Notes: a model not told the origin generated them from the sequence alone. Positions 18,401-26,543 are shown, counted from the stretch's first letter. The stretch is 39,515 nucleotides of DNA from Alphaproteobacteria bacterium UBA7691 (GCA_002482765.1 DLGP01000094.1:28312-67826), one strand, 5' to 3'. Made by a program: numbers and translations.

Positions 18401-18793
18401 CTGAAAGGCCTGACCGATACGCGCCATGTGGTGGCCTGCAATGGCCGCGCCGTGCCGTTGCGCGCCACCGGCGTGCCGGGCGAATATGTTGCCGGCGTGC
18501 GTTTCAAGGCCTGGGGACCATCCAGCGCGCTGCACCCCACCATTGCTGTGCATACGCCGCTGGTTTTTGACCTGTTCGATACCTGGAATGGCCGCTCGCT
18601 GGGTGGCTGCACCTACCATGTCGCGCATCCGGGCGGCCGCAACTACGATACTTTCCCGGTAAACGCGAATGAGGCCGAAGCGCGCCGCCGCGCCCGCTTC
18701 TTCACCATCGGCCATACACCGGGAGTCATGCCGCAACCAGCAACGCAAGCACCGGGCCAGCAACCGCTTACCCTGGACCTGCGCAGCGGCTAG
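15449..18793 (+). CDS. Transglutaminase-like/DUF2126 two-domain protein
   Basis: Large protein of 1114 residues. Residues 1 to about 80 match the bacterial transglutaminase N-terminal domain (MSIQVALHHRTTYRYDRLIN). Next comes a transglutaminase/protease-like domain with a full Cys-His-Asp triad: Cys180 (GSGSCRDTSWL), His229 (DLHAWCEVYLPGAGW) and Asp245 (GLDPT). From about residue 310 on lies the large DUF2126 region, with LTMGGEPTFVSIDD, YQ-rich and DPGVIEVNIHPS segments and FCIDKLFSPDG. The GGGGAAG ribosome site precedes the ATG. It leads an operon with an ATP-grasp/alpha-E fusion and a second transglutaminase-like gene. Such clusters are predicted to ligate or trim peptides; a specific substrate is not known. 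Confidence 0.92.
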   Translation: MSIQVALHHRTTYRYDRLINLGPQSVRLRPAPHCRTPILSYSLTISPKEHFINWQQDPQGNYLARLVFPERTDHFEVTVDLVADMAVINPFDFFLEPEAETFPFDYDPALQEDLAPFRRLDPPGPLLAKWLAGVDRSPQRMVDFLVGLNQRLANEIKYLIRLEPGVQTAEETLGNGSGSCRDTSWLLVQALRHLGLAARFVSGYLIQLVADVKPIEGPEGPKEDFTDLHAWCEVYLPGAGWIGLDPTSGLMAGEGHIPLAATPEPQSAAPISGMLEECEVEFGHMMNVRRFHETPRVTKPISDEAWEAMLALGDKVDAALNRADLRLTMGGEPTFVSIDDMEGAEWNTAALGPNKRILAGRLLRRLADRFSSGELLHYGQGKWYPGEQLPRWALSCHWRRDGEPIWKDRALLAADEDAGDGASESDADIFSAALAERLQVDPGHRIPGFEDAWYYLWRERRLPTNVDPFKSRLGDPQERARLAQIFEQGLEKVVGYTLPLLAEPVAGNGRTRWRSGPWFFRPQTMFLLPGDSPMGYRLPLDSLPWSAPGDMQFQYERDSMAERPPLPPHDVFSEANKIVAERMQAWSKGGLYQAAGAPRAQTPLPKNQQSATDVVRTAICIEPRGGLLHVFMPPLEQAEQYLDLVAAIEDTAAALQRKVVIEGYLPPRDPRLVHFSVTPDPGVIEVNIHPSSNWRELAERSTILYEEARQTRLGTEKFMLDGRHVGTGGGNHVVMGAAQPADSPFLRKPGLLRSLLGYWQNHPSLSYLFSGLFIGPTSQHPRVDEARDDALVNLEVAFEQLDRHGDNPPPWLVDRILRNVLVDLTGNTHRTEFCIDKLFSPDGPTGRLGLVELRAFEMPPDVRMSLAQQALLRALLAAFAERPYARKPVRWGTRLHDEFLLPHFCMQDFNDVLEDLDEHGFSFAPEWFAAHAEFRFPHVGSVAARGIELELRHALEPWHVLGEEATASGTARYVDSSVERLQVKLKGLTDTRHVVACNGRAVPLRATGVPGEYVAGVRFKAWGPSSALHPTIAVHTPLVFDLFDTWNGRSLGGCTYHVAHPGGRNYDTFPVNANEAEARRRARFFTIGHTPGVMPQPATQAPGQQPLTLDLRSG

Positions 18794-18824
18794 ACTGCCC
18801 GCTGCGATTCTGTACCAGGAAGCC

Positions 18825-21425
18825 ATGTCATCCGCCCCCACAGCCAAGGCCGATAAACCGCCTGCCGAACCGGCAGCGTCGGCGGCTGCCGAAAGCCGGG
18901 CGCGCGATCCCGAGGCCTGGGACGAGATGGTGACCGGCCAGGGCGGCATCCGGCCGCATTGGCAGCCTTTGCTGGCATCGCTCAGCCTGCTGGGCCAGAA
19001 CGGCTTGGCCGAACGCGCCGAGCGCGGCCGCCAGCATCTGGAAGATGAAGGCGTTACCTATAACCTCTACGAATTGCCCAATGAGCCGGGCCGCGCCAGG
19101 CCGGTGGAAATTGCACCGCCGATCCCCGAGCAGCGGCCCTGGCAGCTTGACCCGGTGCCGGTGATCCTCTCCGCCGAGGAATGGGCCGGCATCGAAGCCG
19201 GGCTGATCCAGCGGGCACAGTTGCTCGACCTGCTGCTGCGCGATGTGTATGGCCCGATGCGCCTGCTGAAAGAAGGCCGTTATCCGCCGGCACTGGTTTA
19301 TGGCCATCGTGATTTTCTGCGCCCGGCACGGCAGACCGATGGCAAACTGCCCGGCCGCATGTTGCAGCATTACGCGGCAGAGCTGGTGCGCGGCACTGAT
19401 GGCGTGTGGCGCGTGATCGCCGACCGCAGCCAGGCCCCGGCCGGTGCCGGCTATGCCTTGCAGAACCGCCGCGTCATGTCGCGCCTGATGGGCAATGCGT
19501 TGCGTGAATCGCGGGCGCGGCCGATCAACGCCTATTTTGAATATTGGCAGGCTGATTTGCAGGCGCGCGGGCAAGCCACCAGCGACAATCCGCGTGTCGT
19601 GCTGCTCACCCCAGGCCCCTATAACGAAGCCTATTTTGAGCATATCTATCTGGCCCGCGAACTGGGCGCCACGCTGGTGGAAGGCGCCGACCTGACCATG
19701 CGCGACGACCATGTCTACCTCAAGACATTGGGCGGCCTGAATCAGGTGGATGTGATCCTGCGCCGCCTGGACGGCGAATGGTGCGATCCGCTCGAATTAC
19801 GCGCCGAATCCGCACTTGGCGTCACCGGCCTGCTGCATGCAGTGCGCGAAGGCTGCGTCACGGTGAGCAACAGCATCGGCACCGGCATCGCCGAACAGCC
19901 GGCAATGCAGGCTTTCCTGCCCACCCTGGCCGAGCATTTGCTGGGCGAGCCGCTCAAGCTGCCCTCGGTGGCCACCTGGTGGTGCGGCCAGAGTTATGCC
20001 TTGCGTGAAGTGGAGCAGCGTTTTGACGCCATGGTGGTGCGTGGTGCGCGCGATCTGCGTTTCGCCCCGATCACCGTGCGCGACCTGAGTGATGCCGACC
20101 GCGCCGCCCTGCTGGCGCGGATCAAGGCACGGCCGGCGGATTATGTGGCGCAGGAACGGATCGTACCTTCAGTGGCGCCGGGGCTGGGCGCCAACGGCAA
20201 GCTGGAGCCGGCGCCGATCCTGCTGCGTGTGCAATTGGTGGCCGATGGTGATGGCTATGTGGTGATGCCGGGCGGCCTGGCCCGGGTGCCGACCGGCGGC
20301 GATCCGTTCAGCGCCACGATCCAGCGCGGCGGCATCAATAAGGATGTGTGGGTGGAAGCCACCGATCCCGGCCCGCTGGTGATCCGGGGCAGCGCCTCGC
20401 GCCAGCGCCTGCAATTACGCCGCTCGTCCGGCACGCTGCAAAGCCGCGTCGCCGATGACCTGTTCTGGCTTGGCCGCTCAATCGAACGGCTGGATGACGG
20501 CGCCCGCCTGCTGCGCGCCACACTGAGCCGCCTGATCGGCGAAATCGGCTCGGCGCGTGACATGGTGGAGATGTCGGTGCTGGCGCGCGCGCTGGCGCGC
20601 TGCGGCATCATTGATCAGCGCGCCGCTGCTGCGCCGCCTGATACACAGCTTTTTGCCCGCGCCGTCACCAATGCCTGCGCACCAAGCCAGACCCTGGGGC
20701 AGACCCTTGAATCGATGGAACGCCTGGCCGCCGTGGCGCGGCATCGTTTCTCGGCCGATATGTGGCGCATGCTGAATCACCTGCTGGGCGAATTGCGGCT
20801 ATCGCGCCCGGGCGCCGGCCGCGACCCGGATGCGATGCTGGAATTCTGCGACCAGATCATCCGTGCCACCTCGGCCATTGCCGGCATGCTGGCCGAACAC
20901 ATGACCCGCGGCAGCGGATGGCGCTTCCTGGATTTTGGCCGCCGGCTGGAACGCGCCATCTATATCGCCCGCACCGTGTCGGCCGCCTCCATGGTGCTGG
21001 GCAGCAACCAGGAAAGCGCCTTCCGCATCGCCCTGGAACTGAACGATTCCAGCCTGACCTATCGCCGCCGCTACCGTGCCTCGCTGCAAGCTGCCGCCGT
21101 GTTCGACTTGCTGCTGCTGGATGGCAGCAACCCGCATTCGCTGGGCTTCCAGTTGCAAACCATGGCGCAGCATCTGGATATCCTGCCGCGCCGCGAACAG
21201 CCGCCGCGCGCCGAGGATTGCCTGAGCCTGAGCCAGCCTTTCACCGACATCGTGGAGCGCTTTGACCGCGAGGACCTGCCGCAGGCCGAATGGCAGGCCC
21301 AGGTATCGCGGTTGCGCGGCAGCCTGGATGCCACCACGCAGGCGCTGATGGATGTGTCGGATCAACTGACACGCACCTATTTCTCGCATATCCAGTTGGC
21401 GCATGCCTTCGGCTTCGGTAGCTGA
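18825..21425 (+). CDS. Circularly permuted ATP-grasp fused to an alpha-E domain
   Basis: An 866-residue fusion. After an Ala/Pro-rich low-complexity start (about 1-45), the first half matches the circularly permuted type-2 ATP-grasp family: RQHLEDEGVTYNLY, RDVYGPMRLLKEG, YHRD-like GHRDFLRP, VIADRSQAPAGAGYALQNR, NSIGTGIAEQP and GGLARVPTGG. The last third, from about 550, is an alpha-E (DUF403) helical domain starting RVADDLFWLGRSIERLDDGA and including NDSSLTYRRRYRASLQ. ATP-grasp enzymes form amide bonds through acyl phosphates, so a peptide-ligase role is inferred. Alpha-E is often a separate gene next to the ATP-grasp gene; here they are one chain. AGGA precedes the ATG at 18825. The next gene starts two bases after its stop. 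Confidence 0.9.
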   Translation: MSSAPTAKADKPPAEPAASAAAESRARDPEAWDEMVTGQGGIRPHWQPLLASLSLLGQNGLAERAERGRQHLEDEGVTYNLYELPNEPGRARPVEIAPPIPEQRPWQLDPVPVILSAEEWAGIEAGLIQRAQLLDLLLRDVYGPMRLLKEGRYPPALVYGHRDFLRPARQTDGKLPGRMLQHYAAELVRGTDGVWRVIADRSQAPAGAGYALQNRRVMSRLMGNALRESRARPINAYFEYWQADLQARGQATSDNPRVVLLTPGPYNEAYFEHIYLARELGATLVEGADLTMRDDHVYLKTLGGLNQVDVILRRLDGEWCDPLELRAESALGVTGLLHAVREGCVTVSNSIGTGIAEQPAMQAFLPTLAEHLLGEPLKLPSVATWWCGQSYALREVEQRFDAMVVRGARDLRFAPITVRDLSDADRAALLARIKARPADYVAQERIVPSVAPGLGANGKLEPAPILLRVQLVADGDGYVVMPGGLARVPTGGDPFSATIQRGGINKDVWVEATDPGPLVIRGSASRQRLQLRRSSGTLQSRVADDLFWLGRSIERLDDGARLLRATLSRLIGEIGSARDMVEMSVLARALARCGIIDQRAAAAPPDTQLFARAVTNACAPSQTLGQTLESMERLAAVARHRFSADMWRMLNHLLGELRLSRPGAGRDPDAMLEFCDQIIRATSAIAGMLAEHMTRGSGWRFLDFGRRLERAIYIARTVSAASMVLGSNQESAFRIALELNDSSLTYRRRYRASLQAAAVFDLLLLDGSNPHSLGFQLQTMAQHLDILPRREQPPRAEDCLSLSQPFTDIVERFDREDLPQAEWQAQVSRLRGSLDATTQALMDVSDQLTRTYFSHIQLAHAFGFGS

Positions 21426-21427
21426 CG

Positions 21428-22306
21428 ATGAAATACCGCCTGCGCCACACCACCTCCTACAGCTACAGTTGGGCTGTCGACATGTCGCACCACCTGCTGC
21501 ATCTGGCGCTACAGGATGGCGAACGCCAGACGGTGCGCGATTGCCGCATTGTCACCGCGCCGGAAGGCGGCAGGATCACCGAGGGCATTGACCATTTCGG
21601 CAATCGCACCGGCTATCTGGCCATCGAGGAACCGCATACGCGCTTTGATGTGGAATTGACCGCCGAGGTGGAAGTGCTGCCCTTCACGCCGCCCGACATG
21701 GCGGCAACCCCGGCCTGGGAAAAGGTGCGTGCGGCGCTGAACGGCGATGGCATCCCGGAAGCCAGCGCGCCGTGCGAATTTGTGCTCGATTCGCCTCTGG
21801 CGGTGGCCAACAAGGCGATCAGTGATTACGGCGCAGTGTCATTAACGCCGCAGCGCCCGATCCTGGCAGCGGCACGGGAATTGACCACGCGCATCAACAA
21901 GGATTTCCGCTACGACCCAACCGCCACCGAGGTTTTCACCCCGGTGGCCGAGGCGATGGAGAAACGCGCGGGCGTGTGCCAGGATTTTGCGCATCTGCAA
22001 ATCGCCATGCTGCGCGCCCATGGCCTGGCGGCGCGTTATGTCTCGGGTTACATCCGTACCATGCAGCCGGGCGACAAAGCCGACCTGCGCGGCTTCGATG
22101 CCAGCCATGCCTGGGTTTCAGTATGGTGCGGCGAGGAATTTGGCTGGATCGACCTGGACCCGACCAACAACCTGATCGTCTCTGAAGATCACGTCACCAC
22201 CGCCGTGGGCCGCGATTACAGCGATATCAGCCCGGTGCGCGGCGTGGTGCTGGGCGGCGGGCCGCACCGGGTCAATGTGGCGGTGGAGCTGCTGCCGTTA
22301 ACCTGA
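21428..22306 (+). CDS. Transglutaminase-like cysteine peptidase family protein
   Basis: A 292-residue protein with an N-terminal bacterial transglutaminase domain (MKYRLRHTTSYSYSWAVDM) followed by a transglutaminase-like catalytic domain. The triad is present: Cys184 (RAGVCQDFAHLQIAMLRAHG), His227 (DASHAWVSVWC) and Asp244 (GWIDLDPTNN). No signal peptide is seen. The order TGase/DUF2126, ATP-grasp/alpha-E, TGase is the conserved core of this predicted peptide-modification cluster. The ATG is only two bases from the preceding stop, so translation is likely coupled. The 3' end overlaps the convergent SDR gene by nine bases. Catalysis may be hydrolysis or amide exchange; sequence cannot separate them. 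Confidence 0.93.
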   Translation: MKYRLRHTTSYSYSWAVDMSHHLLHLALQDGERQTVRDCRIVTAPEGGRITEGIDHFGNRTGYLAIEEPHTRFDVELTAEVEVLPFTPPDMAATPAWEKVRAALNGDGIPEASAPCEFVLDSPLAVANKAISDYGAVSLTPQRPILAAARELTTRINKDFRYDPTATEVFTPVAEAMEKRAGVCQDFAHLQIAMLRAHGLAARYVSGYIRTMQPGDKADLRGFDASHAWVSVWCGEEFGWIDLDPTNNLIVSEDHVTTAVGRDYSDISPVRGVVLGGGPHRVNVAVELLPLT

Positions 22307-23017
22307 CGCACCGCCATCAATCACCAGCGCCTGGCCGGTGACATTAGCCGCCGCCGCGCTGGCAAGATACAGCACCATGGCGGCCACTTCCTCAGGCTGT
22401 GTCACCCGGCCGGTTGGCGCCATCGCCGCCGCATCGGCTGCCGTGATGCCCAGATCGGCATAGCGCGCCTGGGCCATCGCGGTATCGACCCAGCCCGGGC
22501 AGATTGCGTTCACCGTGATGCCGCGCGGCCCAAGCGCCTGGGCCAGCGCGCGGGTGAGGCCAACCACACCATGCTTGGCGGCAGTATAGGCCACCTGATC
22601 CGGCGCGCCTCGCAAGCCAAGCACAGACGCGATATTGACGATGCGGCCGGCATGATCCGGCAGCAGATCGGCAGCGGCACGGCAGCACAGATAGGTGCCG
22701 GTGAGATTGGTGGCCAAGATGCCATCCCATTCCGCTGCCTCGCGGGCGCTGGCAAAGGCGGCACCGCCGGCAATGCCGGCATTGTTCACCAATAGATGCA
22801 GCGCGCCATGGCGCTGGCGGATACCGTCAAACAAGGCCGCCACCTGATCGGCATCGGCCACGTCGCAGCGTTGCGGCTCCATGCCGGCCAGCGGCGCAAT
22901 ATCGCCACGCGCCGCACCCACCACATGATAGCCGGCGCTGCTCAGCGCCACCGCAATGGCATGGCCGATACCCTTGCTGGCACCGGTGACCAGCGCAATC
23001 AATTTTTCCTGGCTCAT
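22298..23017 (-). CDS. SDR-family NAD(P)-dependent oxidoreductase
   Basis: Classical short-chain dehydrogenase, 239 residues. It has the Rossmann motif TGASKGIG (11-18), NNAG (78-81), Ser131 (IVNIASVLG), Tyr144 and Lys148 (VAYTAAKHG), and the C-terminal NVTGQALVIDGGASG segment. It resembles FabG-like 3-oxoacyl or sugar/polyol dehydrogenases, but the substrate cannot be named. It starts nine bases after the stop of the upstream SDR gene, so the pair is one transcript, divergent from the GntR/amidohydrolase operon. The two SDRs are clearly different in sequence and not a recent duplication. Confidence 0.93.
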   Translation of the reverse strand: MSQEKLIALVTGASKGIGHAIAVALSSAGYHVVGAARGDIAPLAGMEPQRCDVADADQVAALFDGIRQRHGALHLLVNNAGIAGGAAFASAREAAEWDGILATNLTGTYLCCRAAADLLPDHAGRIVNIASVLGLRGAPDQVAYTAAKHGVVGLTRALAQALGPRGITVNAICPGWVDTAMAQARYADLGITAADAAAMAPTGRVTQPEEVAAMVLYLASAAAANVTGQALVIDGGASG

Positions 23018-23026
23018 GGCAACACG

Positions 23027-23770
23027 CTACTGCGCCGTGCCGCCGCCATCCACCGGAATCACCGCACCAGTGACAAAGCCGGCGGCATCGGATGCCAGGA
23101 AGGCAACCATGGCGGCAATTTCCTGCGGCGCGGCGAAACGGCCCAGCGGCACGGCTGCTGTATAGGCCTGATCCACGCCGGCGCCAAAGGCATCGGGATA
23201 ACGCTCGGCCAAACCCTGGATCACCTGATGCAGCATCGCCGTATCGGTGCTGCCCGGCGCAACACAGTTGAAGCGGATATTATGCCCGGCCCAATCCAGC
23301 GCGGCGCTTTTGGTCAATTGCGCCAAAGCCGCCTTGCTGGCGCCATAGGCGGCGCTGGCACGTTTGCCGATCAATGCTTGATCACTGGCGATATTCACCA
23401 CCGCGCCACGCCGGGCAGCAATCATGTCGGGCAGCACCGCTTGGATCAGCGCAAACGGCGCCAATACATTGATACGGAATACCCGTTCGGCCTCGGACAA
23501 GGGCGTGTCGAGCAGATTACCCAGCAGCGTGACGCCGGCATTGTTGACCAGGATATCAAGCGGCCCGGACCTGGCACGCAGATCATCGACCAGGCGCGGG
23601 ATGGCAGCGAGATCGCCCAGATCATGCTCGGGCAGGTCAAAGCCAAACACTTCTGCGCCACAAGCCGCCAGGGTGGCGGCTATGGCCTGGCCGATACCGC
23701 CCTTATGGCCGGTTACCAGGGCGCGCCGGCCGCTCAGATTAACCAGCGGCGCTACAGCAAAGGCAGGCAT
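23027..23770 (-). CDS. SDR-family NAD(P)-dependent oxidoreductase
   Basis: Classical short-chain dehydrogenase of 247 residues. It shows TGHKGGIG as cofactor motif (about 20-27, with His-Lys where most have Ala-Ser), NNAGV, Ser129 (VVNIASDQ), Tyr142 and Lys146 (AAYGASKAAL), and an end in FVTGAVIPVDGGGTAQ. The ATG at 23770 (MPAFAVAPLVNL) is preferred for a GGGGG stretch five bases upstream; an ATG at 23794 would add eight residues and lacks a ribosome site. First gene of the two-SDR unit, divergent from the GntR gene at 24020, and thus may share the operator at 23969-23993. Confidence 0.9.
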   Translation of the reverse strand: MPAFAVAPLVNLSGRRALVTGHKGGIGQAIAATLAACGAEVFGFDLPEHDLGDLAAIPRLVDDLRARSGPLDILVNNAGVTLLGNLLDTPLSEAERVFRINVLAPFALIQAVLPDMIAARRGAVVNIASDQALIGKRASAAYGASKAALAQLTKSAALDWAGHNIRFNCVAPGSTDTAMLHQVIQGLAERYPDAFGAGVDQAYTAAVPLGRFAAPQEIAAMVAFLASDAAGFVTGAVIPVDGGGTAQ

Positions 23771-23968
23771 CGGCACCCCCGATTCGGCGGACATTTTCTA
23801 GCCGTTATACTGGCCCTGCCAGCGCCCGGATCAACCTTCGCCTGGAAAATAAGCAGGCCAGGCTGGCCGGCAGGATTGCCCGAAGATGCGGCAGCGCAGC
23901 ATATTTCTTATATTTTTCAATATGCTGTGAAAAGCCAACACTTCCCATTGGCAGGCTTGGCATGACGG

Positions 23969-23993
23969 CTGCATACTGCTGCATACTGTATGC
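23969..23993. promoter_or_regulatory. GntR-type operator: tandem 10-base repeat ending in a palindrome
   Basis: CTGCATACTG occurs twice in perfect tandem (23969-23978 and 23979-23988). The second copy forms the palindrome GCATAC-T-GTATGC at 23981-23993. It lies 27 bases before the GntR start codon at 24020, in the divergent region between the SDR pair and the GntR operon. A palindrome of this size and type is usual for FCD GntR proteins, so autoregulation is likely. The remaining 23771-23968 shows an AT-rich stretch (about 23900-23930) but no firm promoter. Confidence 0.65.
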
Positions 23994-24019
23994 GAAGCTC
24001 TTTCGCTCAAGTAAGGCGC

Positions 24020-24709
24020 ATGAACGAAACCGTTGCCCTGAAATCCGTTATCCTGAAGCGCAGCACCACCACGGATGATGTGCGTGAACGGCTGGCGGAC
24101 GAAATCCTGCTCGGCGAATTGCCGCCCGGCAGCCGGCTGGACGAACAAAGCCTGGCGCTACGTTTTGGCGTGTCGCGCACCCCGGTGCGCGAAGCCCTGA
24201 AGCAACTGGCGGTGACCGGGCTGGTGGAAGCCCGGCCGCATAAGGGCGTGGTGGTTTCAGCGGTGACGCCGGAGCGGCTGGCACTGATGTTTGATGCCAT
24301 GGCCGATCTGGAAGCGGCCTGTGCGCGCCGCGCCGCTCTGCGCATGGATGATAGCGAACGCCAGGCACTGACCCAACTGCATGCGCAAAGCCGCGAGGCG
24401 GTATTGGCCGGCGATTTTGAACGCTATGACCAGCTCAACCGCGATTTTCATGCCCTGATCCTGCGTGGCTGCCATAACGATTATCTGGCCGAGGCTGCCC
24501 AGGCCCTGCGCCTGCGGGTGATCCCGTTTCGCCGTGCGCAATTCCTCAATCCGGCGCGGATTGAGGAATCCTATGCCGAGCATGAAGCCCTGGTGGCCGC
24601 CATCCTGGCCCGCGATGCCGATACCGCCTTCAACGTGATGCATGGCCATCTTGCCCAGGCCGGCGATGCCTCGGCCGAATTCCTTGCCCGCCCCAAACAT
24701 CCCATCTGA
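24020..24709 (+). CDS. GntR-family transcriptional regulator, FCD subfamily
   Basis: A 229-residue regulator. The winged HTH has GELPPGSRLDEQSLALRFGV and SRTPVREALKQLAVTGLVEA. The FCD domain has FDAMADLEAACARRAALRM, NRDFHALILRGCHNDYL, YAEHEALVAAILARD and a final MHGHL, which supply the Asp and His residues that bind metal in this subfamily. It resembles the GntR gene at 12895-13641 block by block, so the two are paralogues. AAGG lies before the ATG at 24020; an ATG at 23990 falls inside the operator. It is the first gene of a unit continuing 13 bases on with the HpxW-like gene, so it probably controls its own operon and the divergent SDR pair. Confidence 0.92.
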   Translation: MNETVALKSVILKRSTTTDDVRERLADEILLGELPPGSRLDEQSLALRFGVSRTPVREALKQLAVTGLVEARPHKGVVVSAVTPERLALMFDAMADLEAACARRAALRMDDSERQALTQLHAQSREAVLAGDFERYDQLNRDFHALILRGCHNDYLAEAAQALRLRVIPFRRAQFLNPARIEESYAEHEALVAAILARDADTAFNVMHGHLAQAGDASAEFLARPKHPI

Positions 24710-24722
24710 TTGGTATTGTCTC

Positions 24723-26540
24723 ATGTCGCAGCAGCCGCGTTTCACCACCCGCCCGGAAATCCGGGGCAATTTCGGCGTTGTCGCCTCCACGCACTGGATC
24801 GCCTCCAGCGCCGCCATGGGCGTGCTGGAACGCGGCGGCAATGCCTTTGATGCCGCTGTTACTGCCGGCTTTGTGCTGCAAGTGGTGGAACCGCATCTGA
24901 ACGGCGCCGGCGGCGACCTGCCGGCGCTGATCTGGAGTGCCAAAAGCCGCAAGATGGAAGTACTGTGCGGCCAGGGCCCGTCTCCGCAAGCGGCAACGCT
25001 GGATGCCTTCCGCGCGCTCGACCTCAAACTGATCCCCGGCTCCGGCCTGCTGGCGCCCTGTGTGCCCGGCGCGATGGATGCCTGGCTTTTGCTGCTGCGC
25101 GACCATGGCACCATATCGGTGGCCGATGCCCTGGCGCCAGCGATCCATTATGCCGGCCAGGGTTACCCGATGGTGCATCGCGTGGTGGAAACCATCGCCA
25201 CCGTGACCGAACTGTTCCGCGACGAATGGCAAAGTTCGGCGGCGATCTACCTGCCCAATGGCAATCTGCCGCGCCCGATGCAGATGTTCCGTAATCCGGC
25301 CCTGGCGGCTTTTTATGCCAGGCTGGCGCAGATCGGCGAGCAGGCCAGCGGCAGCCGCGAAAACCGTGTTGATGCCGTGCGCACAGCGTGGCGCGAGGGC
25401 TTTGTCGCCGAACGTATTGACCGTTTCTGCCGCGAGACTGAGGCGATGGATGCTTCCGGCCGCCGCCATCGCGGCCTGCTGACCGGCGCCGACATGGCGG
25501 CCTGGCAGGCCGGCTGGGAAGCGCCGCTGACCTATGATTACAAAGGCTGGACCGTGGCCAAATGTGGCCCCTGGAGCCAGGGGCCGGCATTCTTGCAGCA
25601 ACTGGCCCTGCTGAAACATTTTGACCTGGACAAGATGGACCCCTCGGGGCCGGATTTTGTGCATGTGGTGACGGAAGCCGCCAAGCTGGCCTTCGCCGAC
25701 CGCGAAGCCTGGTATGGCGATCCCAATGTTGTGGACGTGCCGATGCAGGCGCTGCTGTCGGATGCCTATAATGCCGAACGCGCCAAGCTGATCGGCGCCA
25801 TGGCTTCGTTGGACCTGCGCCCTGGCGACCCGACCGGCCTGGGCGCCAAACTCGCCTCGGTGAAGGCGGAAGCCGGCCATGCTGCCGGCGTGGGCGAGCC
25901 GACCGTGGGCAATCTGGAGCCGGTGCCGAACAAGCGCGGCAGCGCGGTGGGCGATACCTGCCATGTCGATGTGATCGACCGCTGGGGCAATATGGTGGCC
26001 GCCACGCCTTCGGGTGGCTGGCTGCAAAGCTCGCCGGCAATCCCGGAATTCGGCTTCTGCCTCGGCACCCGGGCGCAGATGTTCTGGCTGGAAGACGGCC
26101 TGCCCAATTCGCTGCGGCCCGGGGTGCGGCCACGCACCACGCTGTCGCCCTCGATGGCTTTGCATGATGGCGCACCGGCGCTGGCTTTTGGCACCCCGGG
26201 CGGTGACCAGCAGGACCAATGGTCGCCGCAGTTTTTCCTCAAGCATGTGCATCATGCACTGAACTTGCAGGAAGCCATCGACGGGCCGGCTTTCCATTCC
26301 GAACATTTCCCGAGTTCCTTCTATCCACGCGCCGCCAAGCCGGGTTTCCTGGCACTTGAAGGCCGCTTTCCCGCCGCCACGGTGGAAGAGCTGCGCCGGC
26401 GCGGCCATGTTGTGGCTGTGGGCGGCGACTGGTCGGAAGGCCGGCTCTGCGCCACCGGCATCGAGCCGACCCCGGAAGGCATGGTGCTGAAAGCCGGCGC
26501 CAATCCGCGCGGCATGCAGGGCTATGCGGTGGGGCGCTAG
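24723..26540 (+). CDS. Gamma-glutamyltransferase-family amidohydrolase, HpxW/YwrD-like
   Basis: A 605-residue Ntn-hydrolase precursor. Thr412 (GDTCHVDVIDRWGNMV) is the expected self-cleavage site and N-terminal nucleophile of the small subunit; ATPSGGWLQSS and FGTPGGDQQDQW are further family blocks. There is no signal peptide, unlike periplasmic gamma-glutamyltranspeptidases, so it should act in the cytoplasm. The best match in style is the HpxW group; Klebsiella HpxW is an oxamate amidohydrolase, and its cluster also has DUF4089, AtzE-like amidase and HpxZ, all present at 3275-5248. A hydrolase for oxamate or a gamma-glutamyl/amide compound is inferred. ATG at 24723 follows the regulator stop; the ribosome site is weak. 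Confidence 0.9.
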   Translation: MSQQPRFTTRPEIRGNFGVVASTHWIASSAAMGVLERGGNAFDAAVTAGFVLQVVEPHLNGAGGDLPALIWSAKSRKMEVLCGQGPSPQAATLDAFRALDLKLIPGSGLLAPCVPGAMDAWLLLLRDHGTISVADALAPAIHYAGQGYPMVHRVVETIATVTELFRDEWQSSAAIYLPNGNLPRPMQMFRNPALAAFYARLAQIGEQASGSRENRVDAVRTAWREGFVAERIDRFCRETEAMDASGRRHRGLLTGADMAAWQAGWEAPLTYDYKGWTVAKCGPWSQGPAFLQQLALLKHFDLDKMDPSGPDFVHVVTEAAKLAFADREAWYGDPNVVDVPMQALLSDAYNAERAKLIGAMASLDLRPGDPTGLGAKLASVKAEAGHAAGVGEPTVGNLEPVPNKRGSAVGDTCHVDVIDRWGNMVAATPSGGWLQSSPAIPEFGFCLGTRAQMFWLEDGLPNSLRPGVRPRTTLSPSMALHDGAPALAFGTPGGDQQDQWSPQFFLKHVHHALNLQEAIDGPAFHSEHFPSSFYPRAAKPGFLALEGRFPAATVEELRRRGHVVAVGGDWSEGRLCATGIEPTPEGMVLKAGANPRGMQGYAVGR

Positions 26541-26543
26541 CAC

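Noticed and set aside
17522..18949. A 475-codon minus-strand frame opposite the transglutaminase/DUF2126 gene
   Set aside because: Antisense shadow without domain signal; the sense protein is continuous and conserved-looking through this part.
22298..23770. The two SDR genes as a recent tandem duplication
   Set aside because: They differ clearly in cofactor motif (TGASKGIG versus TGHKGGIG) and along most of their length; same family but not a recent copy.
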